Assembly: GCA_963576735.1 (NCBI GenBank)
Contig: OY755171.1
Coordinates: 21,612,182 to 21,676,181, forward strand
Direction: 5' to 3'
Length of the DNA stretch: 64,000 bases
Source of the DNA: Bedellia somnulentella
Taxonomy: Eukaryota; Arthropoda; Insecta; Lepidoptera; Bedelliidae
The notes beneath the pieces are model-generated. The model did no database searches, was not told the origin of the DNA, and saw only the letters and a list, made by a program, of their open reading frames with translations. Below are positions 40,107 to 51,141 of the stretch, in pieces. Positions within the stretch are counted from its first letter, which is position 1. Each line of letters starts with the position of its first letter. Made by a program: the position numbers and the translations under genes.

Positions 40107-41526
40107 GTTGCCGTGCCAATTTGGGAACACTTAATTAAAGAGGGATAAAATGAAAAGTATTGAAGCCAGTTGAAACAAAATTAAATTATCGAGCAGATAA
40201 AAGTGCTGTGAATAAATATCCAATACATAAATTTTATGAAAGTTAATGGTGTTATTACAAAAAATTCTTGAAATTTGTTATCAGGACATACGTGTAGGTA
40301 AGTACAGATTTTTATTATTATTGTAATATTTAGGTGCAAAATAAATAATATTTTTTTATAATATTTTTATATTATTTTATATAACATTTTGTAATTACAT
40401 ATAATGGGAATGTGAGCTTTTCTTCTATCCGAAACTTTGGTGTTCCAATTTGGGTACAGCGGCCACAAGTGTACTAAGTTAATCCTTAATTTTTCAGATT
40501 TTGAAAATGAGTTTAGCGCTTTGACAACTACGACAGTTTAGAGGAGGTCATAAATTCCATAGAAGAAGACAGTGATGACGTTAAGGAGTATGACTTAGCC
40601 ACAATACCACAAGAACCCAGTGTTGACACCGACGAAGAAGAGGGTTTTGATTATGTTTACGTATTATCTAACTTGCTAAATGATATTTCTGGAAACAAAG
40701 AGATTCACGATGAACGTTTTCTTTCTGATAACAATGCGGTTGCCCATTCGACCAGCCCAAGTTTATTAACATCAAACCTGTCCGGCGTGATCCAATTTAT
40801 AAAAAACCTACGCAGAATCTGAAAACCGAATACTAAATGAAAGACACATGAAAGAGGCTGAAAAAAACCTTATACCTGTTCAAACGCTAAGGATATGAAA
40901 GAAAAAGCAAGAGGAGAGTTCGATTATAGGTTCGCAGAAAAAAAGTGTTATTGGTTCGCTAGAAACACAACAGTATTTGCACAATGGCAACAAACTATGA
41001 TTCTTATGAACCAATAAAACTATAAAAATATAGTGTGCAGAAAATAATCAAAAGATGGATATGACGATCCCACATTTATATCAAAATTATAATAAAGACC
41101 TGGATGGAGTTGATGAATCCATTTCATTGATCAATTTCAGTAGTCGATTTCACTGTACAGAATCGGCGTTGATGACAAGAAATTGTGGTGGGTATTGTAT
41201 ACCTATGTTTGATATGGCCTTGGCAAATGCTTAGCGATTACATGTGCAGTCTAGGGAAGAACCCATGGACCAACTTCTTTTTCGACGAAGCATAGCCAGT
41301 TTCCATTTGAGGCAATCCCCCCTGAGACATTCTATTCGTTCTTCAATGTTTAACTTGATGGCGCTGATCACGTACCTACAAAGCTTCCAAAACGAGTACG
41401 CTGTGTTATAAGCCATTACAGAAGCCGATTGGGGTTGCAAGAAATACAAGAAAAAGCTGTGCATTGAAAAAAAGTGTTTAAAAAATTTCACTCTTATGTG
41501 GCCACTGTGCCAATTTGGGAACACCC
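40107..41526 (+). mobile_element. piggyBac-like transposon relic
   Basis: A motif CCAATTTGGGAACAC recurs at 40116-40130 and 41510-41524, and in inverted form GTGTTCCAATTTGGGTACAG at 40440-40459 with a GTGGCC extension, giving terminal-repeat-like arms. TTAA follows the left motif. Between the arms lies a broken transposase. piggyBac elements normally duplicate TTAA; exact ends were not settled. Confidence 0.55.
40505..41470 (+). pseudogene. piggyBac-type transposase relic
   Basis: An acidic N-terminus (INSIEEDSDDVKEYDLAT, TDEEEGFDYVYV) is followed after several stops and shifts by MTIPHLYQNYNKDLDGVDES, CIPMFDMALANA, a stop, RLHVQ and MDQLLFRRSIASF. PHL..YN...GGVD, followed by a segment ending in NAW.LH, is the C-terminal part of the piggyBac DDE transposase; here GGVD reads DGVD and the tryptophan is a stop. 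At least four in-frame stops. The central catalytic region is largely unrecognisable. Confidence 0.65.
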
Positions 41527-42511
41527 CTTTAAAACCTAAAAAATAATAATTTATTATTATTTTTCTCATTTAAATTGTTTGTGGTACTTTCTTTAATTAG
41601 TTAATAAATAAAAAAAACATTAAAATCCTTGTATTTTTGTTTTGACCATTAATGGGTTAACTACCCAACTGACTTAAATAACTTGAGCTTACTCAAAGGG
41701 GCTCGACACCCTCACCTTATCGTGTTTGAAGATACATTCACAGAATGTATCTTCAAAATAACCATCATAAGTCAATCTGTCTCTCATGTCACTACAACAC
41801 AAAAACGATTAAATCACAGGACCTACAATAAGGTATATTGATTATTGAACCAATTAAAATGTTCTCAACTAATAGTTTTGTAAACATTAATGACTAGATA
41901 TGATTACTACTTATACATTTTTATTATAAAGACATTCAAAATCATCATAATTTAAACCATTTTGAGGTCATAATGGTATTAATAGATGAAGTCAAGATAG
42001 ATAAGTACAACTTAGCCATATGGGTTTTGTTATGACGTTGTTTCTCACCGTTTAAAACCTTGAATAATACTCTAACTCACACTCACAAAACTCACGTCAC
42101 CGGAGCGCGGTAGCGGAGGTCAGACCTTCAGAATTAAAAGCCTTCAAATTTTATTAGTTGAAGATGGCAAAGATTGTGTTATAAATAATTGTATTAATTT
42201 GAATATAATACTATTTTTGTAAAAGATACAGCCAGAATAAATTGAAATAAAAATGATGCCGAAAGTATTAAACTTTGCATTTATTTATGATTAGTCAAAG
42301 GAAAATTATTTTGCTTGTTAATGGTTCCGGCCAGCGCGCTGTACTTCATTACAAAAGATTTGAAAAAATATGTTGCGATCTTTTATATAACGACTTCAAA
42401 AGGAATTGCTCTAGGGCATGAAATTATTTGGCAGTCTATATAATTACTCACAAAAAGCGATTTAGGTATAAACTATTTTAATAACAACTTTATTTTACCC
42501 ATACAATTAAG
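41527..42511. other. AT-rich spacer
   Basis: Holds one SINE-B fragment (41999-42057) and a near-duplicate ACATTCACAGAATGT palindrome near 41734. Otherwise nothing. Confidence 0.45.
41999..42057 (-). mobile_element. SINE-B body fragment
   Basis: About 60 bp (AAGTACAACTTAGCCATATG, then TTTCTCACCGTT) matching the middle of SINE-B. Confidence 0.45.
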
Positions 42512-42755
42512 TAAAAATACATACATACGCATACTCACGGCGATAAATCCTTTGAAGGGGTAGCCAGAGCTAGGGAATTTGAAATTTCTCAGCAACTTTT
42601 GAAAGTTGCGTGGGGAAAAGAGGGTGAAATAAAGGTTGTTGGTGATGGGGGATGGGTCAACCACATCGCCCAATAACCCCTTAAAAGCCCCAATACCGTT
42701 AGTCGCCTCTTACGTACACCCACCAGAGGAATTGGGGTAGTGCTATTCTAAGCTC
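42512..42755 (-). mobile_element. SINE-A copy, head degraded
   Basis: SINE-A from CATACGCATACTCACGGCG to GGGGTAGTGCTATTCTAAGC. The final head bases are replaced by CTCTCGACCC. Confidence 0.78.
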
Positions 42756-43025
42756 TCGACCCAAAAACTGTCATCCACCAACTAGGCCGCGAAATCGTCA
42801 AGATGTCGAATCCTCAAACTGTGTTTTAAAAGGAGAAAAGGCGCCGTTCACGCATATTAACATACGCTATTCAAAAGTAACGTTTTGCCCAAAGACTAAA
42901 GAGATATTTTATAAAGTTCATTACATATACTCACGCCGTTAATTCCCATTGGTGTAGGCAGAGACTATCGATCGCCACTTCGTACGATCCTGGCAAAACT
43001 CTCTTGCTTCGTCTACATCCATCAA

Positions 43026-43144
43026 TCTATACTTATAATAAATCTGTAGAGAGGTCAATTCTGTACATGAAATATATTTTCAAAATAACTATCAGGTGGT
43101 GATTAGGGATCGATACTGATGCCAAAAATGCAATCAGTAAAATT

Positions 43145-43202
<58 letters not shown>

Positions 43203-43927
43203 GGTTTGTATGTTCCTTATGGAAACAAAAACTACTCGACGGATTTCAACGAAACTTGGTACAATTATTCTCCATACTCCTGGGCAGGTTTTTGTATACT
43301 TTCCAGCAGAGTAGTAAAGGGGAATTTTGGGAAATTTTGGGAAAACGGGAGAAGTTACTACATTTTTTAAGCTTCCGTTGCGTGTGCAGCCTTAATGGTG
43401 AAACTTACATAGAAATCATGTATGACAAAAATGTTCTTCATAAAATTATCTAAAAAAAAATCCTTAACAGTTTATGTCTATCTTTTACGGTTGACTCACA
43501 ATAACACGTGTAACTTCTGAAAGCTTAGCAGTTCGGAGCATTCTGATTATATTTGTTTACTATTACGTTTATAATACTCTCATTCATAAACTATCGCGCC
43601 CGTGACCAAAACCAAATCGTTACTAATTTACACATCACATACTAGATAGCGCCAGAAATTGCATCCTAGATCACGTAATGATTGCTTTTTTAGATTGTTA
43701 TAAATACGTCATAGCGTTTTATCCCAAAATTTGCTAATAAACGGAAATACTGAACCGATCATAAAAGCGCATTCAAAATCACCAAACTACACTTTTCAGG
43801 GAGTGCTATAAGTATAATAAATTGAAATGATTGCGCTAAATTTCACAACGCTTGAGCAGTGAATGAAAAAAAACCTCATTAATTTAAAAAACAACGCTAC
43901 CCGTGCGAAGCTGGGCCGATCCACTAG
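43026..43927 (+). mobile_element. Heli-2 copy 2 (non-autonomous Helitron, 902 bp)
   Basis: Starts TCTATACTTATAATAAATC after A (43025) and ends ACCCGTGCGAAGCTGGGCC...CTAG before T (43928). No rolling-circle Rep gene. It contains a long (TGTC)n tract at 43146-43202 and an accidental ORF (43119-43370), also present in copy 1 with fewer repeats. The insertion point inside RTE-1 is defined exactly by comparison with 23684-23745. Confidence 0.92.
43146..43202 (+). repeat. (TGTC)n microsatellite inside Heli-2
   Basis: About 14 tandem TGTC units. The equivalent tract in Heli-2 copy 1 (minus, 21396-21432) is shorter and interrupted. A related (ACAG)n run lies in Heli-3 (49455-49482). Confidence 0.9.
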
Positions 43928-44056
43928 TCTTTTCATAAATGCTCTTTTATTCTTCATACTTCGGACGCCTGCCTTTTTGAGCACACTCTCAATTTGGTCC
44001 AAGTGTGTTCTCCGTGGTCGTCCTCTAAAAACATTACCATCCACACTAGCTCTGAG

Positions 44057-44450
44057 CTAGCAGAGTAAATGCAGTGGAGATGAGGTCCCTCGTAAAAAAT
44101 ATAATGTTAGGTTATGTGATCGAGTGAGAGTAAGCGTGAATCGTGAAAGGTGCGGTTTGAAAGATGATATTGTAAAAAAGATTAAAAAAGGAATGTTGAG
44201 ATGGTTTGGGCACATAGACAGGATGTGGAAGGTAATGTTAGCATAGGACGACTTCGAAGGACTTATTTGGACCACATAAAGAATGTGCTCAAAAAGGCAG
44301 GTGTCCGAAGTATGAAGAATAAAAGAGCATGTATGAAAAGATTGATGGATGTGAATGAAGATAGAGAGGTTTGCCAGGATCGTACAAAATGAAAATCGAT
44401 AGACTCTGCCTACCTCAAGGGGAACTAACGGCGTGAGTATATGAATGTAT
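44057..44450 (+). mobile_element. RTE-1 fragment, head to head with the previous copy
   Basis: Plus-strand C-terminal relic (GTAAATGCAGTGGAGATGAG, GTTGAGATGGTTTGGGCACAT, TGTGCTCAAAAAGGCAGGTG, GCCAGGATCGTACAAAATG) ending at GGCGTGAGTATATGAATG. A ~30-bp internal segment after the GHIER-like block is deleted. It abuts the inverted copy at about 44056. Confidence 0.8.
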
Positions 44451-45269
44451 TTTGTCGAGAATCAGGGACAATATAATAGTTTCTTAGGTTCATCTTATTA
44501 TCCTTAGTAGGGTCGCTATGATTAAATAATTTCAAATTACTGAGTACTACAAAGTTCAAAATATATGTAGTTGAAAAAACTGATTAACATACTTTTGATT
44601 GCCACGCAAACTATATTTATATATAAGTTGTTTTATATTTCAGTTATACCCTGAGCGAATAAATTAATAGCTTTCTTCCTTTCTTTCTATTATTTCATTC
44701 TAGTCAAAGTATTTCAATATGTTCGCTACTGGTTTCATTCTATCAAAACCTCCAACGCCATAAAATAGAGCCATCGTTCTACCACAAAAGACTCTTGAAA
44801 TGCTGAGCTGTGGAATAATCAGATTTGAAAACGGGATGCAAAAGTGGCGGCACCGAGCAGTTTTGCGACACGGGAGATCCAGCGAGCCCTAACAAACCGT
44901 GGCGAGCACTCGGCGGGATTCAGTAACACAATTTGGGGCACCGCCCCATGTATATATAATCTAGTTGCAACTATCTATAACTTTTTCGTGTATTGATACG
45001 ACTATGGAACTCAGGATACTTTAAAGTATAAAATATGACGTCTAAGGTAGAATAAATGAAGATCAGAAACTTTTTTGAAGACAATTTTTTTCATACGTTC
45101 TAAAAACGATATTAAAAAATACACTTTATATTTTGTACTATTTACTTATAACCTCAATATACACAATTTATATAGTGAAAAAACTAGAACTCAATGTATT
45201 ATTTGCTAAATTTAACATTGTGCTACCATACAATGTATAAATATACAATACATAAGTTTTAAAATCTAA
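44451..45269. other. Unassigned, with a GC-rich patch
   Basis: 44855-44950 is markedly GC-rich (AGCGAGCCCTAACAAACCGT, CGAGCACTCGGCGGG) and looks like part of a retroelement end, not identified. Confidence 0.35.
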
Positions 45270-45362
45270 TTTCCAATAGTGGCTGGATAATTTTCTGATT
45301 TTGAAGGTCTGGCTACCTCTTTAAGGGATTTATAGCCGTGAGTATATGTATGTATGTATGTA
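45270..45362 (+). mobile_element. SINE-A 3' fragment
   Basis: Tail ~90 bp: AATAGTGGCTGGATAATTTT through TAGCCGTGAGTATATGTATG with (TATG)n. Confidence 0.65.
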
Positions 45363-45364
45363 AA

Positions 45365-45530
45365 ATTAAGTGGCTAAAGCTACTTCTGTAACTTAATGAA
45401 AAGGTGATAAAAAAGGATGGTTGGTGATGGGCTGCAGCTACATTGCCGTGAAACAACTAAAAAGCCCCATTACCATAAATTATCTTTAAAACACCCGATT
45501 GAAGAAATGTTTTAATGTAATTTGAGTCAA
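45365..45530 (-). mobile_element. Diverged SINE-A fragment
   Basis: Degenerate minus-strand copy (GGTTGGTGATGGGCTGCAGC, then AAAAGCCCCATTACC) directly following the plus-strand tail fragment. Confidence 0.45.
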
Positions 45531-46238
45531 ATATTCACAGCGAGATGGAAATATAATGTATAAGATGTTTTATTTAAGTTTCAGTCAAAGAAAAACTTTT
45601 CTGGCTTTCATTTCAGAAACCATGGCAATGGTAGCGGTGCGTGTTTGGAGAAACTTAATTCTGTTTATTTTATTTTGGTTTCATCGCAATATCTTAAACT
45701 TATAATCGGCTCAATTACAACGCCATTAGCGAACATTTTGCCAAAGCATGCTTTTAAGGTTTTTAAAGTGAGTTAGTTTATCTATTTGACAAGAAAATAA
45801 TAACAGATTTATAACACATTTTGTATTTTATAAAGACCAAATGCTGCGAACTATTGACATATTGTTGCACTAAAGTACTATAACTATACTACTAATATTT
45901 GAAAATAAACAGTGAATAAGTAAACTTAATATACTACTACTTGTAACAATAACATGCGAAAATAAAGAAAAACTAAAACGTTTCCCGGACAGCTCGTATT
46001 ACTCTGCTGTTTGCCGTCATCGCTCCATTATAACATAGGAGCACTCATAATGTTAAGTGCTGTCGCTTGCCAGTCCTTGTTTTCTCTATATTAATGTATA
46101 TGAATTGCGCAAAAAATTGATACGACATCAGAAACGTTTCTTGTTCAACTTAAATATCAACAGTAGTATATGAGGAAACAAAATCGTATTAGAATAGACT
46201 CAGTCACTGAAAGGAATCAGAATTAAAAATCACACAGG
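45531..46238. other. AT-rich spacer
   Basis: Possible upstream remnant of the retroelement at 46239 (TCCCGGACAGCTCGTATTAC, 45984-46003), without a recognisable RT. Confidence 0.35.
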
Positions 46239-46665
46239 TTGCTATGCTTCCAAATTTATTCTAATACTTACTTCTTTATGTCATTGATTCCATGGAATAA
46301 TGGGAAGACACTAGTGTGGGACGCAACTTGCGTCGACACAATAGCGCCGTCCCATTTATCGGGGTCTGCGTCTAGGGCTGGTTATGCGGCTAATGATGCT
46401 CAGGGTCTTAAGAAGCCAAAATACAGTTATTTAGGTGTAGACCAAATTTTCACTGCTTTCGCTGTAGAGACCTTTGGTCCATGGGGTCCAAGTGCGCGTT
46501 GATTTTTTAAAGAAATTTCGGCGCGCTTGGTGATGACGTGTGGTGATCCACGGACTGGTGCGTATTTAGCCAAACGTATTAGTTTGGCTATACAAAAGGG
46601 CAATGCCGCCAGCCTCCTTGGTACCTTACCATCAAGCGGCAGCGATTTCGAAGATATTTTTTATA
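46239..46665 (+). pseudogene. Retroelement-associated C-terminal domain (WDATCVDT type)
   Basis: The reading frame PWNNGKTLVWDATCVDTIAP, AGYAANDAQGLKKPKYSYLG and FAVETFGPWGPSAR stops at 46500-46502. It continues after the stop as FFKEISARLVMTCGDPR, LAKRISLAIQKGNAASLLGT and FEDIFYMV. I recall this domain from the end of many animal RT-bearing ORFs, where WD...D plus GPWGP are conserved. No RT is recognisable upstream. It ends next to a TTATTATTATT tract. Family name uncertain. Confidence 0.5.
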
Positions 46666-47984
46666 TGGTATAGTTTTTTTATTATTATTATTTTATATTA
46701 GTGAAATTTGTACATACTACTTTTGATAGTTTAAATGATATTTTCCTTATACTATTTTAATTAAATACTACGCTTGATTTGAGTAAACTGCTTACAATAA
46801 TAAAAAGATTTTTCCGAATAAAGAATGCGTATATGCATAAGTGCTTTGCTACACTAAATTCATATCAAGGATTGATGTATATTTCAATACTGGAATTAAA
46901 ACATATTATAACTATACTACGTTATAACTAGACTACGTTAAAAGGGATCTTAACGAAATGAAACCGTACAGCGTAAATGTAAATAGTTAAAAATAACTGG
47001 GCACTCTTTTATTTCTAGGCTAATAAAAATACATGACTATTACTCAAGTGAAAAGGAAATGAAATTTACTTTAAAAACATTGTACTTCGTGAAATATTTT
47101 AAAATATTATGCAAATGCGTAATATTAATATTTAAATATTCATTATATGTATTAACAGCAAAATTGGAAAACTATGTTAATCATTTTAATACTAGCCCCA
47201 GAGTTGCCAATTGAGACCCTTAGAAAAGTGGATAGTAAATTGGATGCGTCATATCGTTAGTGTTAACATATCTTATCATCCTTAGGGAAGGATGAATATT
47301 GAAGTTTTATGGATGAAGTTTGTGAAGTACAATGATATATGCTTAGTTTAACCTCTTCGCCTAACTACAAATATTGTAGTTTATTTTAGAAATAAGACCA
47401 CTTTTAAGCGCCATAAAATGTGCAAATATTTTATGTTAATGCTGTAATGTAATATTATCTTATAATGGCGTTGTAATGGTGTGAAGGTTTTGTTTGTATT
47501 CGTATTTGAAGCTTAAATCACAGTGATAGTATTTTGACCGCAAAGCGCGACAGATGAATAGAATGAATTAGCCCGAGCTAACCTCATGCAGGTTGTATAA
47601 TATTTGACCACTTTTCTAGTTCACACATCTCAACCAAGCATCCACGAACCATTAAATTTAGTTTTTTTTTAAGAATGTAACATGATTTAAGTTTAGTTTA
47701 GTCCAGCTTGACTAAAACCACTAAGAATATGCTACAAATAATATAGTATTCTTAAAAAAACAACAACTTTTACCACCCAAACACCATAACTAACTGTGCA
47801 ATCCAAAGATTATTAAACAAAAATTAGTTTCAGATGCCAAACTCTCGAGTCTCAAATATATGAATATTTGAGGTTCAGGACAACAGAAAAGAAATTTAAT
47901 TCTCACGAAACTGAATCTTTGAAGTACTGTAATTGTGAAACTGTAAATTTACTTCTTCATTGTAGGTTGAATGTTATTGATTTT
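46666..47984. other. AT-rich spacer without recognised features
   Basis: Starts with a TTATTATTATT run. No gene or repeat identified. Confidence 0.45.
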
Positions 47985-48137
47985 ATTTACCATGGTGATT
48001 TACAGTCAGGGAAAACATCGTAAGAAAGCTCACATGGTTAAGCTGATTTTGGTCATGTCAGAGTGTATTTATACAAAACGGCGAAGGGGCTGCCCTCTAT
48101 CACGTGAGTACACTCTCTAAGCAAAACGTGGGCACGG
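47985..48137 (+). mobile_element. SINE-B fragment
   Basis: Body part from TTACCATGGTGATTTACAGT to CTAAGCAAAACGTGGGCAC. It then switches abruptly to unrelated repeat-like sequence (48138-48365), which itself ends GGCGTGAAGG, reminiscent of the SINE-B tail. Confidence 0.65.
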
Positions 48138-48519
48138 ACACCAGCCCGGCTTTTACGAGCGGTGTTTAAACTAGTTATTGCGTGGGATAAAGCAGCCATC
48201 TCTTACGCACGTACTTAGTATCGTATACTGCCATCTCATTCTAACCGTTATCGTGTTGATAAAATAGCGCTCGTGCTTGTCTTTCAAATACATGGCGTAA
48301 ACGTTTGACGTTTGAATTTGGACCTGTCTTTAGGTTTACGGCGTGAAGGTATGAGTTCGCGAAATTGAGTATAATTAATAACTAGAGTTTTTTCGCTCTC
48401 CTATAAGTAACCTACTAATGGAACACATTATGCCCCTGATATGATCATAATTAGCGTAAAAAAAGTAACAATAGCTGTATTTTACATATTGGATTACAAT
48501 AATATAATAGATAATGACA

Positions 48520-48876
48520 TCATGATAGTCCCATGGGTAGAACACCCGCCCGTAAACAGACAGGCGTGAGTTCAAATCCCGGGTCGGGCCTACACCAATT
48601 TGTCTTTTCTTAAGACATATATGTGGTTAATTTATCATGGTTGTTAACGGCGAGGGAAAGCATCGTGAGAAAACCCAAATGGCCGAGTTGTACTTAGTTA
48701 TGTGACAGTGTATTCGTACAAAACGGCGAAAGGCCTGCCCCCTATCATGTGAGTACACTGTCTAAGCAAAACGTACTTTGGACACTAGGTGGCGCTTTCA
48801 CGTGTTGTTCAGAAGTATTGGTACCTATGCCAACCCCTTCGGGGGTAGACGGCGTGAACGTTTATGTTATGTTTAT
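48520..48876 (+). mobile_element. SINE-B full-length copy
   Basis: tRNA-like head TGATAGTCCCATGGGTAGAA with B box AGTTCAAATCC, complete body, and tail GGCGTGAACGTTTATGTTATG. It lies just left of Heli-3. Confidence 0.83.
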
Positions 48877-48890
48877 GGATTATAAAAAAA

Positions 48891-49603
48891 CTAGCTTTTT
48901 GCCCGCGACTACGTCCGCGTGGACTACATTTTTTGCATCAAGTTTACATCCAAAATACCAAAACACTATCTAACTACACTAACTTCTGTTTTTTTGAATT
49001 TATATTCCCGTGGGCGTTGTAGTAGATATAAAGAAAATAACAAAAAAAATACGCAAAAAGACTTTGACCACCCGGGATTCGTACTTTGTGTTTACCAAAC
49101 GGTATAGCGCTACGCCACGCAGACATTTGTGTAAGTCTCAAATTTGTGATATCCTATATATGCAGCAGTCATACTATTGACAAACAATTAAATTGACAAT
49201 TATTTTGATGAAAATGGATGAAACCCTTATTTTTTCCAAAAAGACTATTAATGAAGAGTCCGATAAAGTCGGTCGATGAAAAAATTTATTGTGTGAATAT
49301 GGGGAACCATATAAAAGTTATGTTTTTTATGCTCCTGTGGGAAGCCTTGCGAAATCCGGGATAAATTATATCCTATATGTTGGCCAGGTGTATAACCTAC
49401 ATTCATGCCAAATTTGATCAAGATCGGTCCGGTAGAATTAACGAGATGAACGGACATACAGACAGACAGACAGACAGACAGAATTTTTTTCAAAAATAGC
49501 GAATTTGGCTTCAGTATCGAAAATAAAACATATTCCACCGGTTTTCATTTTTTTTTCTTCAATGTATAGTTTTGACCTCGTTACAGTCTTATTATAGTAT
49601 AGA
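48891..49603 (-). mobile_element. Heli-3 (non-autonomous Helitron, 713 bp)
   Basis: On the minus strand it starts TCTATACTATAATAAGACTG (after A) and ends with GTCCACGCGGACGTAGTCGC, GGGCAAAAAG and CTAG (before T). It holds an (ACAG)n run and no Rep or helicase gene. Distinct 3' end from Heli-1 and Heli-2, similar 5' end. Confidence 0.82.
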
Positions 49604-49650
49604 TTAATTAGATTAGTGACCTACCACATCCATAACTATATATACCCAAC

Positions 49651-49807
49651 ATGCATACATACATATACTTACGACTATGAATCCCTAGAAGGGGTAGCCA
49701 AGGCTTAAGAATAAGAAATTCCTGAGCTACTTTTGGAAATCAAGTGGGGAAAAGATTGTAAAAAGTCGCAACAAGTAGGATAGTGCTATCCTAAGCCGAA
49801 ACTACAG
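49651..49807 (-). mobile_element. SINE-A copy with internal deletion
   Basis: Tail and first part are normal (ATACTTACGACTATGAATCCC), then it jumps from GGAAAAGATTGTAAAAAG to GTAGGATAGTGCTATCC, losing ~90 bp. Confidence 0.72.
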
Positions 49808-51003
49808 CTAAGTAGTCACTACGAAGTTGACTATGTGTTTGTATATAATTGCGTCCCGAAATAATGATAATTCTTCTTCAAGAAACCTATTTCTATCCTT
49901 GGTCTCATGTTGGATAATTCATGTTATTTTCCCTTATTTACGATGGAAACCTAATGAATAAAACATCTATATTACTAAAGAGCACTGCCATTACGATGCT
50001 AAGGTACATTGTTTTAGTAAAACCTCAATGAAAGAATTCAAAAACTCACGTCGATTATCAAAATAATTTTATTTTTAAGTTAACATAAACATGTCTTACA
50101 ACTGAGGTCATATAACACAGTACAAAAGTACAAAATAAATAATCGTTAACATTATTTGTTTCTAATATTCTTTACTATGACTTTCCTCTGTATTATCAAC
50201 TCAAACGTACACTCCGAATACCCCCATAAGGGGTTGGCAGAGGTACTAATATTTCTGAGCATCACGTGTCATTGTCACCTGGTCTTAAGAGTACTCACAT
50301 TTTGCTGTACCCTATCTAGAATTTACTAAAAGATGGAATATTATATTCTTGATATGTTCAAAATGCGATATCCAAGTGCAAATAGATATGTTTCCTTGTA
50401 TTTCAGTATTAAATTTATTTCCGGTTTTTTTATATTTGTAGTTTTTCCCGCCAGCATCTATAAATTTAACGATATTTCAACTAATATTGAACAAACCATT
50501 GGCGGATCTATTAAAAATCTTTGTTCACTCTTTATAGTTTACGTCGTTTTTAAGTTTTTTATTTAAGACAGAATATAATTGTTATTATTGATTCATTAAT
50601 GACGTAGAATTTCTATTTACTGAAAAAATGATACACTGCAAACTTTCTTGACTTTACTGGCTTAGTTTTTAAAATATTTTCACTGAATTTATGTCGTTAT
50701 TTTGCAGACATCACAGCGAGCCCGCAAAGGATTCCATTTGGCTTAGAATATGTATTCGACGATGGAATATATATTCAAAGCAAAGCTGACACGCTCTCAC
50801 TTCCAAAGGAAGCGAAGATGACGTCACTGGCGTCCAATGTAATCCTCAGAAAGCACCATGCTTTTTAGAAAAGTGTTATTTTACTGAATAAGTGTTAGTG
50901 TTCTCGAACCCCGATAGGAACTAACAGCGTGAGTATGCATAACTTATCTTACACTCATCGTTTCAATGGATCACGAGTTTCATTGTTTAAGGATATAAAT
51001 TAC
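49808..51003. other. AT-rich spacer
   Basis: Contains a SINE-B fragment (50199-50305). A 77-codon hydrophobic frame at 50333-50566 is AT-biased and has no family resemblance. Confidence 0.4.
50199..50305 (-). mobile_element. SINE-B 3'-end fragment
   Basis: Tail ~105 bp only (ACTCCGAATACCCCCATAAG, GGCAGAGGTACTAATA). Confidence 0.65.
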
Positions 51004-51141
51004 ACAGTTGTGTAGTGTCGGCTTAGAATAGAACTATCCCATTTCTTCCCGTGGGTGTTCGTATTAGGCGACCAAGGGTATTGGGGTATTTCAATTTTTT
51101 TTTTGATGCGGTTGAAGACAGTATATGTATGTATGTATGTA
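51004..51141 (+). mobile_element. SINE-A copy with internal deletion
   Basis: Head TGTGTAGTGTCGGCTTAGAA through GATGCGGTTGAAGACA, then directly into the GTATATGTATGTATG tail, missing ~110 bp. Confidence 0.72.

Larger units (their letters stand above)
42925..44055 (-). mobile_element. RTE-1 fragment interrupted by Heli-2 copy 2
   Basis: Left part 42925-43025 (ACTCACGCCGTTAATTCCCA, AGACTATCGATCGCC) and right part 43928-44055 (TCTTTTCATAAATGCTC, GGACGCCTGCCTTTTTGAGC) join, once the Helitron is removed, into the same order as the copy at 23588-24062. 5'-truncated. Confidence 0.82.

Noticed and set aside
43119..43370. ORF with repeated CLSV residues, also at 21236-21463
   Set aside because: The repeats are a translated (TGTC)n microsatellite within a non-autonomous Helitron. 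Length varies by whole repeat units and nothing suggests a protein.
50333..50566. Hydrophobic 77-codon frame
   Set aside because: AT-driven composition, no recognisable family, no splice or codon support.
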